Assembly: GCA_943325485.2 (NCBI GenBank)
Contig: CALPPP020000007.1
Location: 1-16,641, forward strand
DNA: 16,641 nucleotides
Reading direction: 5' to 3'
From: Rickettsia typhi
GTDB taxonomy: Bacteria > Pseudomonadota > Gammaproteobacteria > Burkholderiales > Burkholderiaceae_C
Both the position numbers and the translations under genes were made by a program. The notes under the pieces are model-generated. The model had not been told where the DNA came from. It ran no database searches and worked only from the letters and a program-made list of their open reading frames with translations. Shown piece by piece: positions 1 through 6,684 of the stretch (position 1 is its first letter; each line of letters opens with the position of its first letter).

Positions 1-965
1 AACAAACCTTCAGCCAAGTATTTGGCACGTGGTTGTGTGACATGGCGGCAGTAGACCCCAAATTGGTGGCCATCACCCCTGCCATGCGAGAGGGTTCGGG
101 CATGGTGGAGTTCCACCACCGCTTTCCTGACCGTTACCACGATGTGGGCATTGCCGAACAACACGCACTCACTTTTGCTGCAGGTTTGGCTTGCGAAGGC
201 TTGAAACCCGTTGTCGCCATTTACTCCACTTTTTTGCAGCGTGCGTACGACCAACTTATTCATGACGTGGCTTTGCAAAAGCTGCCCATGGTGCTGGCGT
301 TGGACCGTGCGGGCATTGTGGGCGCCGACGGCCCCACCCATGCCGGTGTGTACGACATTCCTTTTCTGCGTTGCATACCGCAGGTCAGCATCGCCTGTCC
401 TGCTGACGAAAACGAATGCCGCCTGTTGCTCAGCACCGCGCATGCGCAAGACCACACCGTGGCGGTACGCTACCCACGCGGCGCGGGTGTGGGCACACCG
501 ATGAGTGCTGGTTTGCCAACCCTGCCGTTTGGCAAAGGTGAAATGCGCCGCCAAGGCAAGGGCGTGGCGATATTGGCGTTTGGCACCATGCTGTACCCCG
601 CTTTGCAAGCTGCTGAGAACCTGAACGCCAGCGTGGCCAATATGCGTTGGGCCAAGCCTTTGGACACAGCTTTATTGCTTCAACTGGCCGCCAGTCACCA
701 AGCCTTGGTGACCGTGGAAGAGGGTGCGCTGATGGGTGGCGCTGGGTCCGCAGTCCTTGAGGCTTTGCAAGATGCGGGCATCTCCATTCCCGTATGGCGC
801 ATAGGGGTACCCGATGTGTTCACCGAGCATGGCGACCCGCAAAAAATTCTCTCCAGCCTAGGCCTTGATTCGCAAGGCATTGAAGCTTCTGTCAAGCAAC
901 GTTTTGCACAATATCTCAAGCCCACAGATGCTACGGTTAATCCCAGTTTGAAACTGGTGGGCTGA
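1..965 (+). CDS. dxs: 1-deoxy-D-xylulose-5-phosphate synthase, C-terminal half (partial)
   Basis: The reading frame is already open at base 3 and runs to TGA at 963-965, so the gene starts outside the window. The family is about 620-640 residues and about 320 are present here. The enzyme condenses pyruvate and glyceraldehyde 3-phosphate, using thiamine diphosphate, in the first step of the non-mevalonate isoprenoid pathway in the cytosol. The visible part covers the pyrimidine-binding domain and the C-terminal transketolase-like domain. Recognisable pieces are FGTWLCDMA at the left edge, [15 protein letters not shown] with the conserved catalytic Glu, [25 protein letters not shown] and RYPRGAG, and near the end a VEEG segment. 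The TTG at 33 and ATG at 42 are internal codons, not starts. The next gene begins 42 bases downstream with no visible terminator between, so some cotranscription is possible. The identification is secure. Confidence 0.97.
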   Translation, partial: QTFSQVFGTWLCDMAAVDPKLVAITPAMREGSGMVEFHHRFPDRYHDVGIAEQHALTFAAGLACEGLKPVVAIYSTFLQRAYDQLIHDVALQKLPMVLALDRAGIVGADGPTHAGVYDIPFLRCIPQVSIACPADENECRLLLSTAHAQDHTVAVRYPRGAGVGTPMSAGLPTLPFGKGEMRRQGKGVAILAFGTMLYPALQAAENLNASVANMRWAKPLDTALLLQLAASHQALVTVEEGALMGGAGSAVLEALQDAGISIPVWRIGVPDVFTEHGDPQKILSSLGLDSQGIEASVKQRFAQYLKPTDATVNPSLKLVG

Positions 966-995
966 TACACTCGCCGCGCAAACTATTCACTCTTT

Positions 996-1000
996 GGAGA
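996..1000 (+). promoter_or_regulatory. Ribosome binding site of the TRAP binding-protein gene
   Basis: GGAGA lies 7 bases before the ATG at 1008. It supports that start, which also gives a leader with paired arginines right after the first two residues. Confidence 0.7.
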
Positions 1001-1007
1001 CTTACGT

Positions 1008-2087
1008 ATGGATCGTCGTTCTGCTCTTAAAAACGCGGGTATTTTGGGCGTGCTGGCCGCTGGCACTGCACCCGCTGTGCATGCCCAAGCCGCTATTCGT
1101 TGGCGCTTGGCTTCAAGCTTTCCCAAGTCGCTTGACACCATTTACGGTGCCGCCGAAACCTTTGTGAAAAAGGTTGGCGAACTGAGCGGCGGCAAGTTTG
1201 TGATTTCTTCCCACGCAGCGGGCGAGCTGATGCCTCCGTTTGGTGTGGTGGATGGTGTACAAAATGGCACAGTAGAAGTGGCGCACACCGCTCCTTACTA
1301 CTTCTTTGGCAAAGACGAAACTTTTGCGCTGGGCTGTACCATTCCTTTTGGCTTGAACAGCCGCCAAATGACGGCGTGGATGTTCCAAGGCAATGGCTTG
1401 AAGCTCATGCGTGAGTTTTACAAGCAGTACAACATCATCAATTTCCCCGCCGGCAATTCTGGTGCGCAAATGGGGGGCTGGTACCGCAAGGAAGTCAAGT
1501 CCTTGGCCGACATCAAGGGCTTGAAATTCCGTGTGGGCGGCTTTGCGGGCAAAGTCGTTGAGCGCTTGGGCGGCGTGCCACAAAACATTCCTGGTGGCGA
1601 GATTTACCAAGCCTTGGAAAAAGGCACCATCGATGCCGCCGAGTGGATCGGCCCCTATGACGACCAAAAATTGGGCTTCAACAAGGTGGCGCCGTTTTAC
1701 TACTACCCCGGTTGGTGGGAGGGGTGTTCCCAGCTGGATGTTTTCATCAATGACAAGGCCTACAACAGTTTGTCTGCTGAGAACAAAGCCATTATTGAGT
1801 GTGCGGCAGCTTATGCGCACATCGAATGCCAAGCCAAGTACGATGCCCGCAACCCCATCGCTCTCAAGCAATTGGTGGCCAGCAAAACCAAGGTTCTGCC
1901 CTTTCCCAAAGACGTGATGGACGCGGGTTTCAAAGAAGCCATGGCTTTGTACGACGAACTGAGTGCCAAAAACCCCAACTGGAAAAAAGTCTACGAAGAC
2001 TACGCTTCTTTCCGACGTGACCAAAACCTGTGGTTCCGTTTTTCTGAAGCCACCTTCGATCGTTACATGCAAAGCGTCAAACTCTAA
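1008..2087 (+). CDS. dctP: TRAP transporter substrate-binding protein, TakP/DctP type
   Basis: This is a periplasmic solute-binding protein (359 aa) that delivers an organic acid to a TRAP (sodium-coupled tripartite) permease. Residues 1-26 look like a twin-arginine leader: RR at 3-4, then SALK, a hydrophobic stretch and a likely cut after VHA at 24-26. The mature protein begins RWRLASSFPK. The segments LKFRVGGFAGKVVERLGG, GEIYQALEKGTIDAAEW, GPYDDQKLGF and YYYPGWWEG match, from memory, the TakP branch. In that branch the Arg, Trp and Glu of these segments help hold a 2-oxoacid together with a metal ion. The ligand could be pyruvate or another 2-oxoacid, but family members also bind mannitol-like or aromatic acids, so this is inference. 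The matching permease genes lie on the opposite strand at 2653-5038. A DUF1993 gene follows after 9 bases. Confidence 0.93.
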   Translation: MDRRSALKNAGILGVLAAGTAPAVHAQAAIRWRLASSFPKSLDTIYGAAETFVKKVGELSGGKFVISSHAAGELMPPFGVVDGVQNGTVEVAHTAPYYFFGKDETFALGCTIPFGLNSRQMTAWMFQGNGLKLMREFYKQYNIINFPAGNSGAQMGGWYRKEVKSLADIKGLKFRVGGFAGKVVERLGGVPQNIPGGEIYQALEKGTIDAAEWIGPYDDQKLGFNKVAPFYYYPGWWEGCSQLDVFINDKAYNSLSAENKAIIECAAAYAHIECQAKYDARNPIALKQLVASKTKVLPFPKDVMDAGFKEAMALYDELSAKNPNWKKVYEDYASFRRDQNLWFRFSEATFDRYMQSVKL

Positions 2088-2096
2088 AAGGATTCC

Positions 2097-2603
2097 ATGT
2101 CCCTCTCTATGTACCAGGCCAGCGTGCCACGCATCGTCAATATGTTGACGAACTTAGACCACCTGCTGGACAAGGCCTTGGTGCATATAGAAAGCAAGAA
2201 ATGGAATGAAACTGCTTTAACGCAGTTTCGTCTTTACCCCGATATGCTTCCTCTGACACGGCAGGTGCAAATTGCCTGCGATACCGCCAAAGGCGTGGTG
2301 GCAAGGTTGGCAGGTGTGGAGATACCGGCTTATGAAGACAATGAAGTGAGCTTTGCTGATCTGAAGCAGCGTATCGCCAAAACCATTGCGTTTGTCAATG
2401 GCTTTAGTGCTGCACAAATCGACGGCAGCGAAGACAAAGACATTGTCACCAAGCGAGGCGATGTGGAAACCCGCTACAAAGGCATGCAGTTTTTACTCAA
2501 TCACGCCATGCCCAATGTTTATTTCCATGTCACCACGGTGTATGCCATGCTCAGGCACAACGGCATCGAGATAGGTAAACGAGACTACTTAGGCAAGGTA
2601 TAA
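2097..2603 (+). CDS. DUF1993 domain protein
   Basis: This is a 168-residue soluble protein of the DUF1993 family, which has a DinB-like helical bundle fold. It has no signal peptide or membrane segment. Typical family segments are the start (MSLSMYQASVPRIVNML), a central RLYPDMLPLTRQVQIACD and the end, where FHVTTVYAMLRHNGIEIGKR is followed by DYLG. An AAGGA ribosome binding site (2088-2092) overlaps the end of dctP, so the two genes are probably one transcript. The function of the family is not established. Related DinB-fold proteins include thiol transferases and metal-binding proteins, but I see nothing here that fixes an activity. The family call is strong and the role is open. Confidence 0.9.
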   Translation: MSLSMYQASVPRIVNMLTNLDHLLDKALVHIESKKWNETALTQFRLYPDMLPLTRQVQIACDTAKGVVARLAGVEIPAYEDNEVSFADLKQRIAKTIAFVNGFSAAQIDGSEDKDIVTKRGDVETRYKGMQFLLNHAMPNVYFHVTTVYAMLRHNGIEIGKRDYLGKV

Positions 2604-2604
2604 C

Positions 2605-2628
2605 AAAAGCCCCGCAAGGGGCTTTTTT
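2605..2628. terminator. Bidirectional intrinsic terminator
   Basis: The stem is AAGCCCC / GGGGCTT with a GCAA loop, followed by a run of T on the plus strand. On the minus strand the same hairpin is followed by TTTTGTT. It ends the dctP-DUF1993 transcript and can also stop the convergent dctQM transcript, whose last gene ends at 2653. Confidence 0.9.
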
Positions 2629-2652
2629 CATGGCTTAGGACTTAGATGACGC

Positions 2653-4419
2653 TCAAGGCTTTTTGGTAGCGTCTTTTTCTAAGGCGTCTTGCATCATCTT
2701 CATGGGGTCATCAGCGGGTGCTGCGCTCCCTTCAGTCGGTGCCGTGTGGTTGGCAGAGGCATCGGCATCAGCCTGCGTGGCGTTCATCATCTCGTTTTGC
2801 ACCTGCTCCATATTCAAGGTTTCTTCTTTGTCTAAGCCGCTGGAGACAATGCCTGGGAAGGCGATGATGAGTCCCACCATGATGATTTGAATAATCACAA
2901 AAGGCACAGCGCCCCAGTAGATTTGTCCGGTGGTGACGGGCTCAATGGTTTTTTGCGTGGGCTTGTCAAAGTAGGCCTTCAAGGGCGCCACGCTGCGCAG
3001 GTAGAACAGGGCAAAACCAAACGGCGGGTGCATGAAAGAGGTTTGCATATTCACGGCCAGTAACACACCAAACCAAATCAAATCGATGCCCAGCTTATCA
3101 GCGACCGGGCCCAGCAAGGGCACGACGATGAAAGCCAGCTCGAAAAAGTCGAGGAAGAAGGCCAGTACAAAGATCAAAATATTGACAACAATCAAGAAGC
3201 CGAGCTGACCGCCAGGCAAATCGCCCAGCAGATGCTCCACCCATTTGTGACCATCTACACCTTGGAACACCAAGCTAAAGCAGGTCGAACCAATCAAGAT
3301 GAACACCACAAAGCTGGCGAGCTTGGTGGTTGAAGTCATGGCCTGACGCAGCAACAACCAGCTCAATCGGCCACGCGACACCGCCATGATGATGGCGCCC
3401 AATGCACCCATGGCACCGCCTTCGGTGGGTGTAGCAATACCTAAAAAGATGGTGCCCAGCACCAAGAAGATCAAAAACAAGGGGGGGATCAACACAAACG
3501 TGACACGCTCTGCCATGCGCGAGAGCAGGCCCAAGCGCAGGTTTTTGTTCACCACAGCCAACACAAAGGCCAGCAAAACACCTGCGCACAAAGACACCAC
3601 GATGGTTTCATCGGTGGGCGGATTCACCCCTGCCACACCTTTGAAGTAAGAGACCACTGCGCCGTAGTTTTGCCCCAGCGCGATGGCAGATCCTGAGCTG
3701 ACGATGGTGAGAAACAGCAAGGACAACAAACCTGATTTGCCGTCGTCTTCACGTATGGTTCTGGCTTCTATAGGAAGTGCCGGCACCCAGGTGGGTTTGA
3801 AGATGGCGATCAAGATCACATAGCCTACATACATGGCCGCCAGCATGAAGCCAGGGATGAAAGCGCCTTTGTACATCTCGCCCACGCTGCGTCCCAATTG
3901 GTCAGCCAAGATGATGAGCACCAAGGAGGGAGGGATGATTTGCGCCAAGGTGCCCGAGGCGGCGATGACGCCCGAAGCCAAGCGACGGTCATAGCCATAG
4001 CGCAGCATGATGGGCAGGGAAATGAGGCCCATGGAGATCACCGATGCCGCCACCACGCCGGTGGTGGCCGCCAGCAAGGTACCCACAAAAATCACAGCAA
4101 AAGCCAAACCGCCACGAATGGGGCCAAACAACTGACCAATGGTGTCGAGCAAGTCTTCGGCCATGCCGCTTCGTTCAAGAATCAGTCCCATCAAGGTAAA
4201 GAAGGGAATGGCCAGCAAGGTGTCGTTTTGCATGATGCCGAAAATGCGCAAAGGCAGGGCTTGCAGCAAGGGTTCGGGCAGCACACCGAGTTCTATACCG
4301 ATGAAGCCAAAGAACAAGCCACAAGCCCCCAAGCTGAAGGCAACTGGAAAGCCCAGCAACAAGAAAACGATCAGGCCCAAGAACATGATGGGCGCTAAGT
4401 TGTTAATAAAGAATTCCAT
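2653..4419 (-). CDS. dctM: TRAP transporter large permease, DctM family, with extended C-terminal tail
   Basis: This 588-residue inner-membrane protein forms the transport channel of the sodium-driven TRAP system. DctM signatures are visible: FPVAFSLGA near residue 24, LIIPPS-like AQIIPPSLVLI around 159-169, and IATPTEGGAMGA around 328-339. The usual DctM is about 430 residues. Two additions explain the extra length. One is a segment at about 212-305 with two more hydrophobic stretches, known in the mannitol/chloroaromatic-type subfamily. The other is a non-membrane tail of about 63 residues (526-588), rich in Ala, Asp, Glu, Met and Lys. The start ATG (4419) has only a weak AGAGAAA upstream and lies 16 bases after the end of dctQ, which fits coupled translation. 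The natural binding partner is probably the DctP encoded convergently at 1008-2087. Confidence 0.95.
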   Translation of the reverse strand: MEFFINNLAPIMFLGLIVFLLLGFPVAFSLGACGLFFGFIGIELGVLPEPLLQALPLRIFGIMQNDTLLAIPFFTLMGLILERSGMAEDLLDTIGQLFGPIRGGLAFAVIFVGTLLAATTGVVAASVISMGLISLPIMLRYGYDRRLASGVIAASGTLAQIIPPSLVLIILADQLGRSVGEMYKGAFIPGFMLAAMYVGYVILIAIFKPTWVPALPIEARTIREDDGKSGLLSLLFLTIVSSGSAIALGQNYGAVVSYFKGVAGVNPPTDETIVVSLCAGVLLAFVLAVVNKNLRLGLLSRMAERVTFVLIPPLFLIFLVLGTIFLGIATPTEGGAMGALGAIIMAVSRGRLSWLLLRQAMTSTTKLASFVVFILIGSTCFSLVFQGVDGHKWVEHLLGDLPGGQLGFLIVVNILIFVLAFFLDFFELAFIVVPLLGPVADKLGIDLIWFGVLLAVNMQTSFMHPPFGFALFYLRSVAPLKAYFDKPTQKTIEPVTTGQIYWGAVPFVIIQIIMVGLIIAFPGIVSSGLDKEETLNMEQVQNEMMNATQADADASANHTAPTEGSAAPADDPMKMMQDALEKDATKKP

Positions 4420-4435
4420 GGCGTTTCTCTTTGTC

Positions 4436-5038
4436 TTAAGCTTGTGATTGGTCTTTGGCTGCGGCCAACTTGCGGATCTCTTCTGCCAGCAGCTCTTCAG
4501 GGCTTTTCTCGTCTTTTTTCACGGTGGGGTCTTCGATCAGACCTTGCAAAAATGCCACGCGCTTGATCAACTCAGACACACCTTGCAGCCATAACAAACC
4601 AAAGCCCAAGGGCAGCATGGCGTAGACCGGCCAGCGTATCAAGCCGCCTGCATTGGAGGACATTTCATTGCTGACAAAGCCCTTTACAAAGAAAGGGACA
4701 CCAAACCACAAAATGGCGGTGCACATGGGCAGCAAAAACACAAGAAAACCAAAAATATCGATTTGGGTTTGGGTTCGGCGTGAAAACTTCGAATAAATCA
4801 CGTCGATCTTCACATGGTCATTGTTGAGCAAGGTGTAGGCAGACGCGAGTAAAAAAGAAGCGGCAAAAAAATACCACTGAATTTCCAAAAACGCGTTAGA
4901 GCTGGTGTTGAAGATTTTTCGCACCAAGGCATTGACGGCGCTGACGAGCGTTGCAATCAAAATCAACCAAATGACGTATTTGTTTAACCAAGTGTTGAGA
5001 CGGTCAATGCTGTTTGAAAAACCCAATAGTGCGCCCAT
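4436..5038 (-). CDS. dctQ: TRAP transporter small permease, DctQ family
   Basis: This four-helix inner-membrane subunit (200 aa) partners with DctM. Hydrophobic stretches are visible at YVIWLILIATLVSAVNALV, FFAASFLLASAYTLL, IFGFLVFLLPMCTAILWFG and YAMLPLGFGLLWLQG, with the typical WYFF and HVKIDV segments between. I place the start at the ATG at 5038 rather than at the TTG at 5086, because GGGAGG at 5044-5049 is an excellent ribosome binding site for it. The TTG would also overlap the end of the upstream regulator gene and add 16 residues. The C-terminal 30 residues are charged and probably cytoplasmic. The gene sits between the regulator and dctM on the same strand. Confidence 0.93.
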   Translation of the reverse strand: MGALLGFSNSIDRLNTWLNKYVIWLILIATLVSAVNALVRKIFNTSSNAFLEIQWYFFAASFLLASAYTLLNNDHVKIDVIYSKFSRRTQTQIDIFGFLVFLLPMCTAILWFGVPFFVKGFVSNEMSSNAGGLIRWPVYAMLPLGFGLLWLQGVSELIKRVAFLQGLIEDPTVKKDEKSPEELLAEEIRKLAAAKDQSQA

Positions 5039-5043
5039 GGCTG

Positions 5044-5049
5044 CCTCCC
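5044..5049 (-). promoter_or_regulatory. Strong ribosome binding site that fixes the dctQ start
   Basis: On the minus strand GGGAGG stands 5 bases before the ATG at 5038. No comparable site precedes the TTG at 5086. Confidence 0.8.
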
Positions 5050-5082
5050 GAAAATCGATGGGGGATTGTAGGGTCTGGCGGG

Positions 5083-6180
5083 TCAATGTTTAGAAGATGA
5101 CCGCGAGAGCTTGCGATAAAGTGTGGCCCTGCTGATACCAAGGGCTTTGGCCGCTTGTGAAACATTCCCGCGCGATAAATCGATGGCTTTGCGAATCATG
5201 GCCGATTGCAGTTGGTGCAAAGGACCTGTGGCGCTGATCAGCGGTGCTTGTTCACAATTTTCTTCTACAAAAGCCCGTGCTTGCAGGTGCAGGCCGCTCC
5301 ATAAAGGCACATCCAAGTAATGGTCTTTTGAGGCCGCATCAAACAGCAGCGTCCAAGGCAAGGCAAAGACGTCGCTGGCATGCAAACTGTTGCCAGGCTG
5401 TGGGTAAAGGTTCAACATTTCACGCGCCAAGATATTGGCACCCAAAACCTCGCCCTCTTTGCTGAGCAAGACCAAGCCATCGTTATCGTCACCCATCAAG
5501 CGCCCAGGCCAGTTCAGGCGCAACAACAAGTCATGTTCTTGTCGAAGCAACAAGGCGTTTCCGATGGTGCGAGCCGATAGCGCAGCCAAGTGCATCAGTT
5601 CCGGACGTTCTGTGGTGTTGATGCCAGTGAGGTCGAGCATGCCGATGCAGTCGCCTTGTGGACCCCAAATGGGAGCGCCAGCGCAGCTATAGACGGAGGT
5701 ATCTCGGAAAAAATGTTCGCCTCGGTGCAGCCATACGGGTCTGAGTTCGGTGAGCGCAGCGCTGATGGCGGTGGTGCCAACCGATTGCTCGGACAAATCC
5801 ACACCCACGCGTGCAATGGCTTCTACCCTTTTGTCGTGGCGGTCTATGCTGCCACCCACATCCAAAACCACGCCCTTGGCGTCTGTCAGAAGTGCAAAAA
5901 AAGAGGTTCCTGCGATGGCGCGGCACAGGCGCTCTATTTCAGGTTGTGCAGCTTGGACGAAATCACGCTGAAGATCGAGTGTGCGGGTAATTTGCTGAGC
6001 AGACACTGCATCAAAAGCCACGCTGTAGTCGGGGTGTAAACCGTTGCTGAGACAGCGACGCCAGCTGTGTGAAATCCAGTCAGGCAGTGTGGGAGAAGCA
6101 GACTCACCATTGAACAGCACTGCAAGCCTAGCTTGCTCCAGCAAGGCCAGTCTGTCTAATGTGCTAACTGCTGTATTCAT
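5083..6180 (-). CDS. GAF-Fis transcriptional regulator without AAA+ domain (AcoR-like)
   Basis: This is a 365-residue DNA-binding regulator that resembles the two ends of AcoR-type sigma-54 activators. The N-terminus has the family segment SHSWRRCLSNGLHPDYSV (37-54). Residues about 75-215 form a GAF sensor domain, with GVDLSEQSVGTTAISAAL (126-143) and SCAGAPIWGPQGDCIGMLDL (165-184). Residues about 228-305 look like a degenerate PAS domain (DGLVLLSKEGEVLGANILA). Residues 326-360 form a Fis-type helix-turn-helix (GNVSQAAKALGISRATLYRK). There is no Walker A, GAFTGA or Walker B, so it cannot drive sigma-54 promoters in the usual way. The ATG at 6180 has a poor ribosome binding site. It lies directly upstream of dctQM and is a natural candidate regulator of the TRAP genes, by position only. 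The GAF ligand is unknown. Confidence 0.9.
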   Translation of the reverse strand: MNTAVSTLDRLALLEQARLAVLFNGESASPTLPDWISHSWRRCLSNGLHPDYSVAFDAVSAQQITRTLDLQRDFVQAAQPEIERLCRAIAGTSFFALLTDAKGVVLDVGGSIDRHDKRVEAIARVGVDLSEQSVGTTAISAALTELRPVWLHRGEHFFRDTSVYSCAGAPIWGPQGDCIGMLDLTGINTTERPELMHLAALSARTIGNALLLRQEHDLLLRLNWPGRLMGDDNDGLVLLSKEGEVLGANILAREMLNLYPQPGNSLHASDVFALPWTLLFDAASKDHYLDVPLWSGLHLQARAFVEENCEQAPLISATGPLHQLQSAMIRKAIDLSRGNVSQAAKALGISRATLYRKLSRSSSKH

Positions 6181-6217
6181 GAGGTGTTAAATGTGTGGGA
6201 TATGGCTGACAGAGCGC

Positions 6218-6595
6218 TTACCGAGGCAGCAGCAAACCGACCGTCTTGATACCGGCAAGCGTCAATAGCAAAGAGCCTAGCAAATGCAAACCCGCAGTCA
6301 TCAAGGCCAGCACAAAACGCGACTGCATCAACATGCTGACAACTTCAGCGCTGAAAGAGGAAAAGGTAGTGAGTGCGCCCAAAAACCCCGTGATCAGTAG
6401 CAACCGCCACGCAGGATCGAGCTCAGGTAAAGCTTGAAACACCGCGACGCACACGCCAACGAGGTAACCGCCGATCAAATTGGCGTACAGCGTGCCCCAA
6501 GGAAGCGTTGCGCCCACATTGAACCACAGCCCAAGTTGCCAGCGAGCCAAAGCGCCAGCGCAGGCTCCAATACAAATGGCGATGACAGCACTCAT
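6218..6595 (-). CDS. crcB: Fluoride channel CrcB/FluC
   Basis: This 125-residue four-helix membrane protein exports fluoride as a dual-topology dimer. The family marks are present: GACAGALARW (10-19), the pore Asn in NLIGG (39-43), and GFLGALTTFSSFSAE (70-84), which carries the TTFS stretch with the paired Phe residues that line the pore and the central sodium site. The length is normal. The ATG at 6595 lacks a clear ribosome binding site. I looked for a fluoride riboswitch in the 89 bases upstream and saw none. The regulator gene follows after 37 bases on the same strand, so crcB may head the transcript crcB-regulator-dctQ-dctM, although no functional link is evident. Confidence 0.96.
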   Translation of the reverse strand: MSAVIAICIGACAGALARWQLGLWFNVGATLPWGTLYANLIGGYLVGVCVAVFQALPELDPAWRLLLITGFLGALTTFSSFSAEVVSMLMQSRFVLALMTAGLHLLGSLLLTLAGIKTVGLLLPR

Positions 6596-6684
6596 AAGGT
6601 GTTTTATTGATTCAGATGCAGCATTATCAATCTATGTTGATCGGACCAAAGTCAATCTAGGCAAAGCGTGGTTTAATTTTCCAT
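6596..6684. promoter_or_regulatory. Divergent promoter region between crcB and the 5-oxoprolinase gene
   Basis: This 89-base AT-richer gap separates two divergent transcripts and must hold both promoters unless they lie within genes. On the minus strand GATAAT (plus-strand 6623-6628) is a fair -10 candidate and TTGACT (6650-6655) a -35 candidate. The 21-base spacer is too long, so the pairing is weak. On the plus strand no convincing pair is visible. No fluoride riboswitch fold was recognised. Confidence 0.4.

Noticed and set aside
1113..2072. A 319-codon open frame on the minus strand inside the TRAP binding-protein gene
   Set aside because: It is exactly antisense to dctP, shows no domain or sensible composition, and comes from codon bias of the real gene.
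4049..4068. Inverted repeat GCCACCAC / GTGGTGGC as a terminator or operator
   Set aside because: It lies inside dctM, encodes a Gly/Val/Ala-rich membrane segment (TTGVVAAS), and has no T run.
3898..4398. A Gln/His-rich plus-strand frame of 166 codons in dctM
   Set aside because: The composition is what the reverse complement of membrane-protein codons gives; no start signal or homology is recognised.
6218..6595. crcB as a functional part of the dehalogenase story (export of released fluoride)
   Set aside because: Known halohydrin dehalogenases act on chloride and bromide leaving groups, not fluoride, and crcB is on the other strand and is a common housekeeping gene.
6596..6684. Fluoride riboswitch ahead of crcB
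   Set aside because: The conserved core and pseudoknot pattern of the crcB motif is not seen on the minus strand, and the leader would be very short.
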